A stretch of DNA of 64,000 nt. Origin: Gammaproteobacteria bacterium (lineage in GTDB: Bacteria; Pseudomonadota; Gammaproteobacteria; Pseudomonadales; Moraxellaceae). Where the stretch lies: positions 62,001-126,000 of the forward strand of contig JAGWUI010000002.1 in NCBI GenBank assembly GCA_028868515.1. Direction: 5' to 3'. The notes beneath the pieces are model-generated. The model worked only from the letters and a program-made list of their open reading frames with translations. It did no database searches and was not told the origin of the DNA. This document shows, in pieces, positions 53,390 to 62,547 of this stretch. Position 1 is the first letter of the stretch, and the number at the start of each line of letters is the position of its first letter. Both the position numbers and the translations under genes were made by a program.

Positions 53390-53636
53390 ATGAAAGAGCT
53401 AGCTCAACGCAAACGGAATCGTTTATTGGGATATGACTATAGTCAGAACGGTGCATACTTTATAACCATTTGTATAAAAGACAAGCATGAAATACTGAGG
53501 AAAATCGTAGGGGCGAACTCTGTTCGACAGAATGATGTCCCCGACATTGCTTCCTTCTGACATTGGTTTGCTCGTCATGAGAGAAACTGAGAATTTAGCA
53601 ACGACCTCTATAAATGACGTAAGTTTTTTAACCTAA
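53390..53636 (+). pseudogene. remnant of a REP-associated tyrosine transposase (RAYT, TnpA_REP)
   Basis: The frame from 53390 encodes ELAQRKRNRLLGYDYSQNGA then YFITICIKDKHEI, the typical start of RAYT (IS200/Y1-like) transposases. It stops at 53560 after GANSVRQNDVPDIASF. A second frame from about 53550 continues with LPSDIGLLVMRETENLATTS to a stop at 53636, resembling the next RAYT segment, so a frameshift separates them. The catalytic HUH and Tyr parts are absent. A REP-like palindrome, GTAGGGGCGAACtctGTTCG (53507-53525), lies within the reading frame. It is a decayed, non-functional gene. Confidence 0.75.
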
Positions 53637-53720
53637 AAATAGAAAATGAAATAAAAAGTGGATATTCATCTCAAATCAGATCACTATATTTAAAACATTA
53701 TTTTGTGATCCAAGGATTGG

Positions 53721-54395
53721 GTGAGTGTTATGTTAGGAATTCCTCTTGCGTTGTTTTTCGCCAACGGTGTGGAGTGGTACACACACAAGTATGCTTTACA
53801 CGGTAAGCCACAAGCTGGCGGAGGGCGTAAGTCTCCAGATGAGAAGCGCATGAAAAACCATTGGGCGCATCATCGCCGCACTCGTTTAAATCAATATTAT
53901 GATCATGAGCTTTATCTGCATCCTATGGAAAATGATGCAGGTCGCTTAGAGATTAGAGGCGTGGTACTTTTGGCTGGTTTAACCACTTTTGTATTTCCTG
54001 TAGCGCCTTTATTTACGCTGACTTCTTATTATTGTGGTTGGAATTATTATCGCACTCATCGGAAATCACACCTTGATCCAGAGTGGGGTAAAAAGACAAT
54101 TCCTTGGCATTACGATCATCATATGAATACGAATCAGGATGCGAATTGGTGTGTTACCAAGCCTTGGTTTGACTATATTATGGGTACACGCATTATTTCA
54201 TCGAGTGATTTACAAGAGTCAAATCCACTGGGCATTAAATTACCTAAAAAGATTGAAGATAAGCTTAATGCACTTGCACGTCGCTATGCTCCTGATACCT
54301 TTGCTAAAGTTGATGCCAATATGATGGCGGAGCAAGTGAAACGTGAAAATGGGTTAGAAAATATGATGCCTGTATTTGCTGATACGCCTGCATAA
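53721..54395 (+). CDS. histidine-box membrane protein of the fatty acid hydroxylase / sterol desaturase superfamily
   Basis: A 224-residue protein with the di-iron His clusters of this superfamily: HKYALHG (about 22-28), HWAHHRR (about 47-53), YRTHRKSHLD (about 112-121) and WHYDHHMNTNQDANWCVTKP with WFDYIMGTR. One strong hydrophobic hairpin is seen (LEIRGVVLLAGLTTFVFPVA), so it sits in the inner membrane. Members hydroxylate or desaturate lipids; the substrate is unknown. GTG 53721 (AAGGA 4 nt before) or ATG 53730 may start it. The DUF2804 gene follows after 33 nt, suggesting a two-gene operon. Confidence 0.82.
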   Translation: MSVMLGIPLALFFANGVEWYTHKYALHGKPQAGGGRKSPDEKRMKNHWAHHRRTRLNQYYDHELYLHPMENDAGRLEIRGVVLLAGLTTFVFPVAPLFTLTSYYCGWNYYRTHRKSHLDPEWGKKTIPWHYDHHMNTNQDANWCVTKPWFDYIMGTRIISSSDLQESNPLGIKLPKKIEDKLNALARRYAPDTFAKVDANMMAEQVKRENGLENMMPVFADTPA

Positions 54396-54428
54396 ATTCA
54401 GATTAATGATTTGTATAGAGAGTTTTAA

Positions 54429-55457
54429 ATGGTTACGCCTTTAATTGTAAATGGTCAGCCACGTTATGGCCGTTTTGAGTCAACGCCGTCCGTGATTAAT
54501 GTGGATGATTTTGAGCTTGTATCACCGTTTAATAAGCCATTACGAGGGATTCAGGCTGCGTTGAAACGTAAGCTGGGTTTTAAGTCTTTTCAGTTTGTCG
54601 GTATTAATAACCAAGATGTAATGATTGGCCTAGCCGTTGTCAATTTAGGCTGGGTTGGGAATGGTTTTTTTTATATCTACAATAAAAGAACGAACAAGGT
54701 TCAGGAAATCTCAGCGTTACAGCCTCTTGCGTATCAAACAAAAATTGAGAATCCAGCTGATTTAGCGCATTGCGTGTTTGAAAAGGGTAGTTTCAAGATT
54801 GAGATTATTCGTGCTGATCAAAAGCGCGTTGTGAAGGTAACTCAGGGAAATCAATGCTTATTAGATGCAACGATTGATATTTCTCAAGTTGAGCCACTTG
54901 CTTTATGTAACCCAACAGGTGCGACAGGTTGGACATATACGCAGAAACAAACAGCAGAAGAGGTGCGTGGATACTACCTACATCAAGGCCAGCGTGTTGA
55001 GATTTCACCTGAGTCTGGCTATCTGGCAGCCACTGATGATAGTTGTGGTTTTTTAAATTACCGCACGTCATGGCATTGGCTCAGTGTGTCAGCAACAATT
55101 GCGAGTGGTCAGCGTGTCGGGCTTAATTTTGCGATGGGTGTGAACCAAGGATTTGGTACTGAAAATGCGCTTTGGATTGATGGAAAGATTTTTGAAATTC
55201 CACCAGTCATGTTTACTTTAGTTGAAGGTGATCAGACCGAAAATAGTTCAACTTGGCATGTTTATTCGGCGGATCATTCGGTGGATCTGAGTGTCGAAAC
55301 GGGTTGGTGTCGCCAAGAGTCATTGAATTTAGGATTAGTGGCCAGTCATTTTAATCAGTGGGTATCTAAGGTTTCTGGTCGAATAAAATGTGAGTCAGAT
55401 ACGATCGAATTTGACGGTGAATTAGGCTTGTTGGAAAAGCATTTTGCCAAATGGTAA
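54429..55457 (+). CDS. DUF2804 family protein
   Basis: A 342-residue, beta-rich protein of the DUF2804 family. Characteristic parts are SPFNKPLRGIQAALKRKLGF, FQFVGINNQDVMIGLAVVNL, GWVGNGFFYIYN and GQRVGLNFAMGVNQGFGTEN with ALWIDGK; the fold has been compared with AttH/lipocalin-like proteins that handle lipids. No signal peptide. It follows the His-box hydroxylase closely and is probably co-transcribed, so it may process or bind the same lipid. Function is not established. Confidence 0.8.
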   Translation: MVTPLIVNGQPRYGRFESTPSVINVDDFELVSPFNKPLRGIQAALKRKLGFKSFQFVGINNQDVMIGLAVVNLGWVGNGFFYIYNKRTNKVQEISALQPLAYQTKIENPADLAHCVFEKGSFKIEIIRADQKRVVKVTQGNQCLLDATIDISQVEPLALCNPTGATGWTYTQKQTAEEVRGYYLHQGQRVEISPESGYLAATDDSCGFLNYRTSWHWLSVSATIASGQRVGLNFAMGVNQGFGTENALWIDGKIFEIPPVMFTLVEGDQTENSSTWHVYSADHSVDLSVETGWCRQESLNLGLVASHFNQWVSKVSGRIKCESDTIEFDGELGLLEKHFAKW

Positions 55458-55468
55458 GTGTTGGTTTT

Positions 55469-55492
55469 GGTATGAGGTTAAGATCTCATACC
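55469..55492. terminator. convergent terminator (DUF2804 / AraC)
   Basis: An 8-bp stem GGTATGAG / CTCATACC (55469-55476, 55485-55492) with an 8-nt loop; followed by ATGTTTTAAA on plus. It serves the DUF2804 gene and possibly the converging AraC gene. Confidence 0.65.
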
Positions 55493-55512
55493 ATGTTTTA
55501 AACATATAAAAA

Positions 55513-56604
55513 TTAGGCGTGTTGCATTTCTATAAACTCGGTAGGAGATACGCCAGTCCAACGTCTAAAAGCCTTGGTAAAATTAGATGAATCCGTAAAT
55601 CCGAGCACAAGTGCAATTTGAGTGACGGATTCGCCACCACGCGAAAAATACTCTGTTGCTAATTTTTCGCGGACTGCATCCAATATTTGTTGATAAGTCG
55701 TGCTTTCTTCTGCCAGTTTTCGACTCAATGTACGACCGCTCATGCCTAAATTGCTCGCTGCTGATTCTAATGAAGGAAATGCACCGTAGCAGCGCAGTAA
55801 AAGTCTGCGTAAACGTTGAGGGAGTAGGCAAAGCGTGCGAGTTGGAATGTTCTCAAACAGTTTTTCTTCTGCCGATATTGCCATTTGGCGATTCGCGAGA
55901 GGGAGTTCGTAATGAGCAACTTCAGCGTCGATGATTAATCGAGTTTGAGGTTGGTTGAATCTGACAGGGCATTTAAAGTAACGTCGATAAATATGTCCCC
56001 AAGATGGTTCAGGGTAGCTAAAATCAACGCCTAAAATTTGATGCTCATTTGCAACTAAGTGATTAAATATATTGTAAAAACTAACAGTATTTAATTCAAA
56101 AAGATATTGCGTGAGATGTGATAAATCCATGTTTGCACCAATGACAAACATGAGCTTGTTGTCTTCAGGTTGCAGATGCATTTCCATCGGTGGAAATAGC
56201 TCTGAACAAAAACGACAAATGACTTCCATACAGTCATGTAAGGTTGGCTGAGTGATGGCAGCCATGCCCGCCATACCATGGTGGGAAATCGTCATGAGAT
56301 TGCCCATGACAAGCCCCAAGTAAGGCATTTTTAGAAGATGAATGGCTTGATCAATGAGTTGAAAACATTGTCTAGGACTAATGAGGATATTAGTCTGGTC
56401 GGGGCTATATTCAATTCCCGCTTTACGATAACAAACTTCTAAATCAATCCCGAGAACTGCTTTAATCGTTGATTCTGCATTAAATAAATCGTGTTTGATG
56501 CGTTTGGTTAACCAGTTGATGTCTGGAGTAATTTCTTTGCGTAGATTGAGATAGTTCTCTACATAAGCCAAAGGAATACATTTTGTATCAAGATCTATAT
56601 TCAT
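55513..56604 (-). CDS. AraC-family transcriptional regulator, copy A
   Basis: A 363-residue regulator with an N-terminal Arabinose_bd-type (PF12625-like) sensor domain (IPLAYVENYLNLRKEI, GLVMGNLMTISHHGMAGMAA, VDFSYPEPSWGHIYRRYF) and a C-terminal AraC HTH domain (AASNLGMSGRTLSRKLAEES, ESVTQIALVLGFTDSSNFTK, AFRRWTGVSPTEF). ATG 56604 (MNIDLDTKC) is chosen because it matches the start of copy B; the frame opens five codons earlier. This OruR-like branch often controls fatty acid, lipid or amine genes. It lies in tandem with copy B and close to the RND operon. Confidence 0.9.
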   Translation of the reverse strand: MNIDLDTKCIPLAYVENYLNLRKEITPDINWLTKRIKHDLFNAESTIKAVLGIDLEVCYRKAGIEYSPDQTNILISPRQCFQLIDQAIHLLKMPYLGLVMGNLMTISHHGMAGMAAITQPTLHDCMEVICRFCSELFPPMEMHLQPEDNKLMFVIGANMDLSHLTQYLFELNTVSFYNIFNHLVANEHQILGVDFSYPEPSWGHIYRRYFKCPVRFNQPQTRLIIDAEVAHYELPLANRQMAISAEEKLFENIPTRTLCLLPQRLRRLLLRCYGAFPSLESAASNLGMSGRTLSRKLAEESTTYQQILDAVREKLATEYFSRGGESVTQIALVLGFTDSSNFTKAFRRWTGVSPTEFIEMQHA

Positions 56605-56880
56605 CGGTCCATCCATCATGATTGATGATTCATCGAGTACATTTCGTACTGATTTTTTTTGTTTTGGTTGATCTAGAAGTATTTACTTCACGACATCAGT
56701 TTTCTGAGTGCACAGATGTACACTATGTGGATCGAAACTTACTGAGAAGTGAAGTTGTTGTCAATCACTGTGGCTGGATTTGACCTGATCAAGTTAAAAT
56801 TGGCGAGATTTAACCGATAAGGTGAATTGATTTGGCGAAACTTTTTGTCGAGAAAGGAAGTAAGAGCAAGTAGCTCCAGT

Positions 56881-57975
56881 TCAAGTTGGATTGATTTCCA
56901 TGTATTCAGTAGGAGATAGACCAGTCCACCGTTTGAATGCTTTTGAGAAATTTGATGAATCCGTATAACCCAGCATGAGTGCAACTTGAGTCACTGATGT
57001 TCCGCCACGAAGAAAGTATTCTTTGGCGAGTTTTTCTCGTAAGGTATCTAACACTTGCTGGTAGGTCGTACCATCTTCTGCTAACCGTCTACTTAAAGTG
57101 CGAGCACTCATACCAAGATCACTTGCAGCAGTATCTAATGACGGAAACGCACCATAATATCGCATTAATAATCGGCGTAAGCGCAAAGGTAGTAATCGTT
57201 GAGAATTAGAGGGTGTATTTTCATAAAGAATCTTTTCCGCAGACATTGCCATTAAACGATTTGCAAATGGGAGTTCATAAAAACCTAGACTTGCCTCACC
57301 CAAGAGACAAGTTTTTGGTTGATTAAAGCGAACGGTACAGTTTCGGAAATAGTGACGATACATTTGCCCCCACGCTGGTTCTGGATAGCTGAAATTAACG
57401 CTATGCAATTTAAACTCGCCGCCGACAAGATGATTAAAAATATTATAAAAACTCACCATATAGAGTTCGACGAAGAAGTGAAAGTTGGGCGGAAATTTGA
57501 CATTCTCGGAAATAATAAACATGCCTTTATCGTCTTTTATCTTGGCATACATTTCCAGTAGAGGGAAAAGTTCAGAGATGTATCGGCCGATACTATGGAG
57601 GCAGCCCGCAAGAGTAGGTTGAGCTACAGCCGCAACACCTGCCATACCGTGATGGGAAATGGTCATCAGATTACCCATCACAAGACCTAAAAAAGGCATA
57701 TTTAGTGCGTTGATCGCTTGATTGGCAAGCATGAGGCATTGCCGAGGAGTGATAAAGACATGAGTAATATCATTGCTGTAATCTATGCCAGCTTTTCTAT
57801 AAAAGTCGGTTGGATTGATGTTCTGAATGGTTTTGAATATTTCATCAGGATTGCTGATTTGGAGTTTTGTACGTTTTTCTAACCAATTTAAGTCGTGGAC
57901 AATTCCTTTACTGAGGTCGAAATAAGTTTGCATATGAACCAGTGGAATGCATTTTGTATCTAAATCGATGCTCAT
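56881..57975 (-). CDS. AraC-family transcriptional regulator, copy B
   Basis: A 364-residue paralogue of copy A with the same domain layout. Start MSIDLDTKCIPLVHMQTYFD, shared sensor segments AGIDYSNDITHVFITPRQC and GLVMGNLMTISHHGMAGVAA, HTH residues AASDLGMSARTLSRRLAEDG and VALMLGYTDSSNFSKAFKRW. The similarity to copy A runs over the entire length, so the two arose by tandem duplication. It is divergent from the glycosyltransferase-RND operon and is the best candidate for its regulator. A second regulator with changed ligand range (copy A) may adjust the neighbouring hydroxylase/DUF2804 genes or the same operon. Confidence 0.9.
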   Translation of the reverse strand: MSIDLDTKCIPLVHMQTYFDLSKGIVHDLNWLEKRTKLQISNPDEIFKTIQNINPTDFYRKAGIDYSNDITHVFITPRQCLMLANQAINALNMPFLGLVMGNLMTISHHGMAGVAAVAQPTLAGCLHSIGRYISELFPLLEMYAKIKDDKGMFIISENVKFPPNFHFFVELYMVSFYNIFNHLVGGEFKLHSVNFSYPEPAWGQMYRHYFRNCTVRFNQPKTCLLGEASLGFYELPFANRLMAMSAEKILYENTPSNSQRLLPLRLRRLLMRYYGAFPSLDTAASDLGMSARTLSRRLAEDGTTYQQVLDTLREKLAKEYFLRGGTSVTQVALMLGYTDSSNFSKAFKRWTGLSPTEYMEINPT

Positions 57976-58345
57976 TAATCATCCTGAATTAAAAAAACTG
58001 CCGCATGTTTGTCGCACTATGACCATTGTGACGCTAGAAAAACGCTTGCTATAAGTTGTGTCATAGGGTTGTTTTTTGAGTCAGAGTGAAATTAATCATT
58101 CGTCATAAATTTGTCAATCTGACAATCTGCATAATCTCAAGTCTAATCCATAATGGCTGTATTTGACCGACATTTGTCTCTGGATGACCTGTAATTATTG
58201 TCATCTCTACATAGACTAGCCACCTGCCTAAGCTCACTATTTTCTCTAGCATGATAGGCGATATCAAATCAATTGAAAGACAGCCCAAATCACAAAGTGG
58301 CCATCTTGAAACAACAAATACATTAAATGTTGAATGGATGCATAT
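57976..58345. other. divergent control region of AraC copy B and the glycosyltransferase/RND operon
   Basis: About 370 bp without a supported gene. It must hold the promoters for copy B (minus) and for the operon (plus). The plus-strand promoter may be near 58220-58280. No palindromic operator is obvious, which is normal for AraC-type sites (direct repeats). A minus-strand ORF across 58103-58576 overlaps the glycosyltransferase and is rejected. Confidence 0.5.
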
Positions 58346-59605
58346 ATGAGAATCCTTATTGCAACAGCTGGAAGTCATGGCGACGTTTTGCCTTTTATTG
58401 CCATCGGACAGGAGATGATTGCTCGTGGGCATGAGGTTGTTTTTTATGCTAATCCATTCTTTGAAAAATATTTGCGTGATACAGGCATTAGATTTACTCC
58501 AATTGGGACTGTTGAGGAGTATTTGGCGGTTTGGAGTGATACAAATGGTAAAAAACCATTTAAGGCGTTTCGTCATGTGACGAAGTATTTTTTGAGTATT
58601 TGCCTACCATATTATAAAGCGATGACGCAGGATGTCATTCCTGATGAGACGATTACGATCGGTCATCCTTTGATGTTTTCAACACGGTTTTTGAAAGAGA
58701 CACATCACATTCCGACAGCGACTGTGCATCTAGCACCTGTTCCTTTTAGATCAAATACTTATCCATCAAAGTTGTTGCCTATTTGGATTACGCCAAAGAT
58801 GCCAAATGTCGTCAAAAATATGGCATGGAGTGCGATGGATCATTTGTACTTCGATCACAGTGTGAATAAGCCATTCAATGAGTTAAGACATCTTATCGGA
58901 TTGAAGCCACTGCGCAAGGTTTTCAGGGGTTGGATGACTGATGCTGATGCAGTGATCGGCATGTTTCCTCAGTGGTTTGCTGTCCCTCAGGCAGATTGGT
59001 CTGCAAAAGTTCATTTTGCAGGTTTTCCACAAAATGCACATGGCTCAGATGAGCGTTTACCTGATGATATTCAAGCATTTCTCGATGCTGGAGATCCGCC
59101 TGTTTTGTTTACCGCAGGAACAGCTTCAGCGATGGCGCAAGATTTTTTTGAAGCATCGATCAAGGCTTGCTTACAGGGAAAAATTCGCGGAATTTTGCTC
59201 ACGCCATTTAATAACCAAGTCCCTGAGCATTTGCCAGAAGGCATAGTCCATTACAGCTTCCTGCCATATCATTTGTTGCTGCCAAAATTGGCTGCAATCG
59301 TTCATCACGGTGGGATTGGCACAACGAGTTTAGCCTTACATGCGGGCATTCCTCAGCTTATTAGACCTGTCGCCTATGATCAGTTTGATAATGCAAATCG
59401 GGTGGTGAACTTATTGGGTGTGGGCAAGCAGTTGCTGCCGATGAGTTATACCCCAACCGTTGTTGCTTATGTGCTGAAGAAGTTAATCACGGATGTGAAG
59501 GTTCGTGAACATTGTCGAGTTTATGCCAAGAATCTTTCTCACGAAGGCAATGCGATTAAAAACGCTTGTGATGTCATATTGGAACTTGGAGTTGTTCCAG
59601 CATGA
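58346..59605 (+). CDS. UGT-type glycosyltransferase (RhlB-like)
   Basis: A 419-residue GT-B glycosyltransferase. N-terminal acceptor domain: MRILIATAGSHGDVLPFIAI and RGHEVVFYANPFFEKYL. C-terminal nucleotide-sugar domain: PPVLFTAGTASAMAQDFFEA, YSFLPYHLLLPKLAAIVHHG, GIGTTSLALHAGIPQLIRPV and DQFDNANRV. The order and wording resemble RhlB (rhamnosyltransferase chain B) and macrolide-type UGTs. Substrate could be a hydroxy-fatty acid, terpenoid or other lipophile. ATG 58346 gives the family start; ATG 58334 adds four residues. The stop overlaps the outer-membrane factor start by 4 nt (ATGA), so it is the first gene of an RND efflux operon. Confidence 0.85.
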   Translation: MRILIATAGSHGDVLPFIAIGQEMIARGHEVVFYANPFFEKYLRDTGIRFTPIGTVEEYLAVWSDTNGKKPFKAFRHVTKYFLSICLPYYKAMTQDVIPDETITIGHPLMFSTRFLKETHHIPTATVHLAPVPFRSNTYPSKLLPIWITPKMPNVVKNMAWSAMDHLYFDHSVNKPFNELRHLIGLKPLRKVFRGWMTDADAVIGMFPQWFAVPQADWSAKVHFAGFPQNAHGSDERLPDDIQAFLDAGDPPVLFTAGTASAMAQDFFEASIKACLQGKIRGILLTPFNNQVPEHLPEGIVHYSFLPYHLLLPKLAAIVHHGGIGTTSLALHAGIPQLIRPVAYDQFDNANRVVNLLGVGKQLLPMSYTPTVVAYVLKKLITDVKVREHCRVYAKNLSHEGNAIKNACDVILELGVVPA

Positions 59606-61302
59606 TCGTGGATGGATTTATCGATCAAAATCGTCACAGGGTTAAGCTCATTGTAATCGGTGTAGCTTCAATTTATCTCACCGCATGTCAAGTCAATCCA
59701 CCGACTCCAGCGGCTGATGAGTGGACCAAAGCTGCTTTTCCACAAAAGTATAGTTCAGATGTTGCTGATACAGCGTCGATTGATCATGCTGTGTCACCTC
59801 AGTTTGATCAAAATACACCGTGGTGGCAGCAATTCCACGATCCACAGCTAACAGCTCTGATTGAAAAGACAGCAAAGCAGAATTTTGATGTGGACTTGGC
59901 GTTGGAGCGAGTGAATTTAGCGCGTTCAGGTGCTGCGTCAGCGAGTGCGGATCTTCTCCCGACGCTTTATCTAAATGGCGGCCGAAATACCGACAGTACT
60001 GGTTATTCCAAGGCGGTAAAGACAGGTGATTTATTGCCTGATAAAAGAATTTCGCAAGCAGGTTTAAATTTTAATTGGGACTTTGATATTTTTGGCGCGG
60101 GTCGTGCTGGAAAAGCTGCTGCGTTAAAAGAAGTTGATGCCAGTATTTGGGGTGTTTATGGTGCACAGTTGGTTGCGAGCCAAGAAACAGCATCTCAATA
60201 TTTTTTATACCAAAGCTTATTAGTCCGTAAAGAATTAATGACCAATTTAATCGCATCACAACAAGATACGTTGGATGCAGAAGCGAAACGTCAACAAGTG
60301 GGTCTGAGTAATGAAATTCAGATGGATCAAGTTGAAATTAACCTCGCAAACTATAACGCCTCGTTACGTCAGATTGATAATGCGCTGGACAATGCACACC
60401 ATCAAATTGCGTTGTTAACCGTGACGCCGATTGAACAGCTCAAGATTACGCCAAATCCAGAAATCCTGAATCAGCCTGTATTATTTGAAAATATTCCTAC
60501 AGGTTTACCCATCGATTTGCTGACACGTCGTCCAGATATTCGTGTGGCTGAATTGCAACTTGCGAGTGAGAGTGATCGCTTGGTTCAAGCTGAACGCAAT
60601 CGGTTGCCAAAAACCGTGGCAAGTTTGGTTTGGGGTGGACAAGATCTTGCCTTCACACCGTCATCACCTGTCCCATTAACGCCAGTTTATTTTTTAAATA
60701 CGGCGTTGTCATTTGCATTGCCTTTGTATGATGCGCGCATTAAAGCGGCGATTGTTGGGCAAACGGTTAAAGAAAAAACGGCTCTGATTCAATATAACAA
60801 AACCGTTTTTAATGCCTTAACCCAAGTCGAAAATAGTATTTCAGTCCGCAAGCAAGGACAGAAGCGAATCGATGATTTAAAGAACGTTGCGCTGAAATAT
60901 CAGAATGCATATACGCATACTCAACGTTTATTCGATCAGGGTCTCACAAATCGTGTGAGATTACAGGAAGCGAATCGAGGGCAGATCGTCGCACAAATGT
61001 CTTTGCTGGATGTTCAGCTTTCTCAAGCTGATGCAACGATAGGATTGTATACCGCGTTAGGTGGTAGTTGGCTGCCGCGTGCAGATCAATCATTTTCGGA
61101 TACATTATTTAAAGCCAAATCTCATAGTCCGTTACTTCAGCCAAGTGAAAAGAAATCTCAAGATAAAGAGAATTGGTTTAGTCGGCTATTTTCCTCTCAA
61201 GTTTCTTCTCATGCTAAGCAAGTGCCAGCATCGCAATCACTATCAAATCAAGAAAATACTGACGTTATAGGCGTGAAGCCAGTTCATTCGGGAGCAGATT
61301 AA
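59602..61302 (+). CDS. outer-membrane factor lipoprotein of an RND efflux system (NodT/OprM family)
   Basis: A 566-residue TolC-like channel. Lipobox IYLTAC (Cys about 29), then a typical NodT start (PQFDQNTPWWQQFHDPQLTA, LIEKTAKQNFDVDLALERV) and internal repeats (GLNFNWDFDIFGAGRAGKAA; DLLTRRPDIRVAELQLASES; RLFDQGLTNRVRLQEANRG). The final 75 residues (after LGGSWLPRADQ) are a polar, Ser/Lys/Gln-rich extension absent from most OprM homologues. It starts inside the glycosyltransferase stop and ends one base into the adaptor gene start (TAATG), so the genes are tightly coupled. Confidence 0.9.
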   Translation: MIVDGFIDQNRHRVKLIVIGVASIYLTACQVNPPTPAADEWTKAAFPQKYSSDVADTASIDHAVSPQFDQNTPWWQQFHDPQLTALIEKTAKQNFDVDLALERVNLARSGAASASADLLPTLYLNGGRNTDSTGYSKAVKTGDLLPDKRISQAGLNFNWDFDIFGAGRAGKAAALKEVDASIWGVYGAQLVASQETASQYFLYQSLLVRKELMTNLIASQQDTLDAEAKRQQVGLSNEIQMDQVEINLANYNASLRQIDNALDNAHHQIALLTVTPIEQLKITPNPEILNQPVLFENIPTGLPIDLLTRRPDIRVAELQLASESDRLVQAERNRLPKTVASLVWGGQDLAFTPSSPVPLTPVYFLNTALSFALPLYDARIKAAIVGQTVKEKTALIQYNKTVFNALTQVENSISVRKQGQKRIDDLKNVALKYQNAYTHTQRLFDQGLTNRVRLQEANRGQIVAQMSLLDVQLSQADATIGLYTALGGSWLPRADQSFSDTLFKAKSHSPLLQPSEKKSQDKENWFSRLFSSQVSSHAKQVPASQSLSNQENTDVIGVKPVHSGAD

Positions 61303-62534
61303 TGCAGTTTAGATTTTCCGCTAACCAAGATCACTCTCCAGAAAAATCATGGCTACACACGATTCAGCTTGGATTAATTGGCGTATGCATGGTTGTTTAT
61401 CCTGTGCTATTTGTCGCCTGTGCAAAGAAAACTGAGCCACCAATTCCTGCAAGTCGTGTACTTGTGACCACGATTTCATCTAATGCGATGGGAGAAGAGG
61501 AGCGCTTTAATGGCACATTTATGCCTCGTATTCAGACGATGCTGAGTTTTCGTGCTAGTGGCAAAGTGATTAATCGGTATGTCGAAGTCGGAGATATTGT
61601 GAAGCAAGGTACAGTCCTTGCTCGGTTGGACGGCGAGGATTATGGTTTGGCTGAGCAAACAGCACAACAGCAAGTGGTTGCAGCAAGAGCCGATTCAGAA
61701 CAGGCTGCTCGTGAAGAAGCGCGACTCAAGAATCTTGTGGCAGATGGAACAGTGAGTCGTTCCGAATATGAACAAGTTTTATCTAAAAAAATTGCAAGTG
61801 CCGCAGTGACTGCTCAAGCAGAAAAGCAATTGAATCTCAATCAAAATAAGGTCAGCTATTTGAATCTTGTTGCTCCGCAGTCTGGGGTGATTAGTGATAT
61901 ACGATTTGAGGTTGGACAAATTGTTGGAGAAGGTCAGCCAGTTGCAACGCTATCAGATCAGAGTGAAATGGAGTTGGCCGTTGATTTGCCAGATTACATG
62001 GTGAAAGACATCAATGCGTGGCGTGCACATGCCAAGTTTTGGCCAAATGATTCAACAGTTGATTCAACAACACCGCCACAAGATATGGAACTAAAGTTAC
62101 GCCGTTTATCACCTGTGGCGTCAGGAATGAGTCAGAGTTTTGAAGCACGTTATACGTTGGTTGGGCTTAAGCATGAAGCGATGGCTCAGTTAAAACAGGG
62201 AATGAGCGCACAGGTTGTTTTACAACGTATTACACCGTCAGCAGGAATCACATTACCTTCGGGTGCTGTTGGAAAAACCAATGCTTCAACATTTGTTTGG
62301 GTGGTGACAAAAGACCATCATCTAAAGCGAGTTCCTGTGAATGTCGTTCGCTTTGCAGAGTCTACGATTCAAGTTACGGGTCTCACAAATGGGATGCAAG
62401 TGGTTACTGTGGGCATCCAAAAATTGGATGACAACATGACTGTTGAGGCGATAGAGCGTCCTTTAGAAATCCAGAATCATGAGCCAGATCAGCCGCAATC
62501 GGCTGATGCAGCGTCTTCTTCCACATCGAATTAA
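61302..62534 (+). CDS. RND periplasmic adaptor subunit (membrane fusion protein)
   Basis: A 410-residue HlyD/AcrA-type adaptor. An N-terminal hydrophobic segment ends in a possible lipobox (PVLFVACAKK). Then a biotinyl-lipoyl half (LSFRASGKVINRYVEVGDIV), hairpin (AARADSEQAAREEARLKNLV; DGTVSRSEYEQVLSKKIASA), the second lipoyl half (LNLVAPQSGVISDIRFEVGQ), a beta barrel and a membrane-proximal domain (GKTNASTFVWVVTKDHHLKR). It connects the RND pump to the outer-membrane factor. The hairpin is short, as in small MexA-type adaptors. Third gene of the operon. Confidence 0.92.
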   Translation: MQFRFSANQDHSPEKSWLHTIQLGLIGVCMVVYPVLFVACAKKTEPPIPASRVLVTTISSNAMGEEERFNGTFMPRIQTMLSFRASGKVINRYVEVGDIVKQGTVLARLDGEDYGLAEQTAQQQVVAARADSEQAAREEARLKNLVADGTVSRSEYEQVLSKKIASAAVTAQAEKQLNLNQNKVSYLNLVAPQSGVISDIRFEVGQIVGEGQPVATLSDQSEMELAVDLPDYMVKDINAWRAHAKFWPNDSTVDSTTPPQDMELKLRRLSPVASGMSQSFEARYTLVGLKHEAMAQLKQGMSAQVVLQRITPSAGITLPSGAVGKTNASTFVWVVTKDHHLKRVPVNVVRFAESTIQVTGLTNGMQVVTVGIQKLDDNMTVEAIERPLEIQNHEPDQPQSADAASSSTSN

Positions 62535-62547
62535 GGACGACTGCAAG

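Noticed and set aside
56739-56984. 81-codon minus-strand ORF between the two AraC genes
   Set aside because: Overlaps the 3' end of AraC copy B in another frame and has no motif. The 276-bp gap between the AraC copies (56605-56880) is treated as promoter/terminator space.
58103-58576. 157-codon minus-strand ORF overlapping the glycosyltransferase start
   Set aside because: It overlaps the well-supported glycosyltransferase by 230 bp on the other strand and its translation has no family features.
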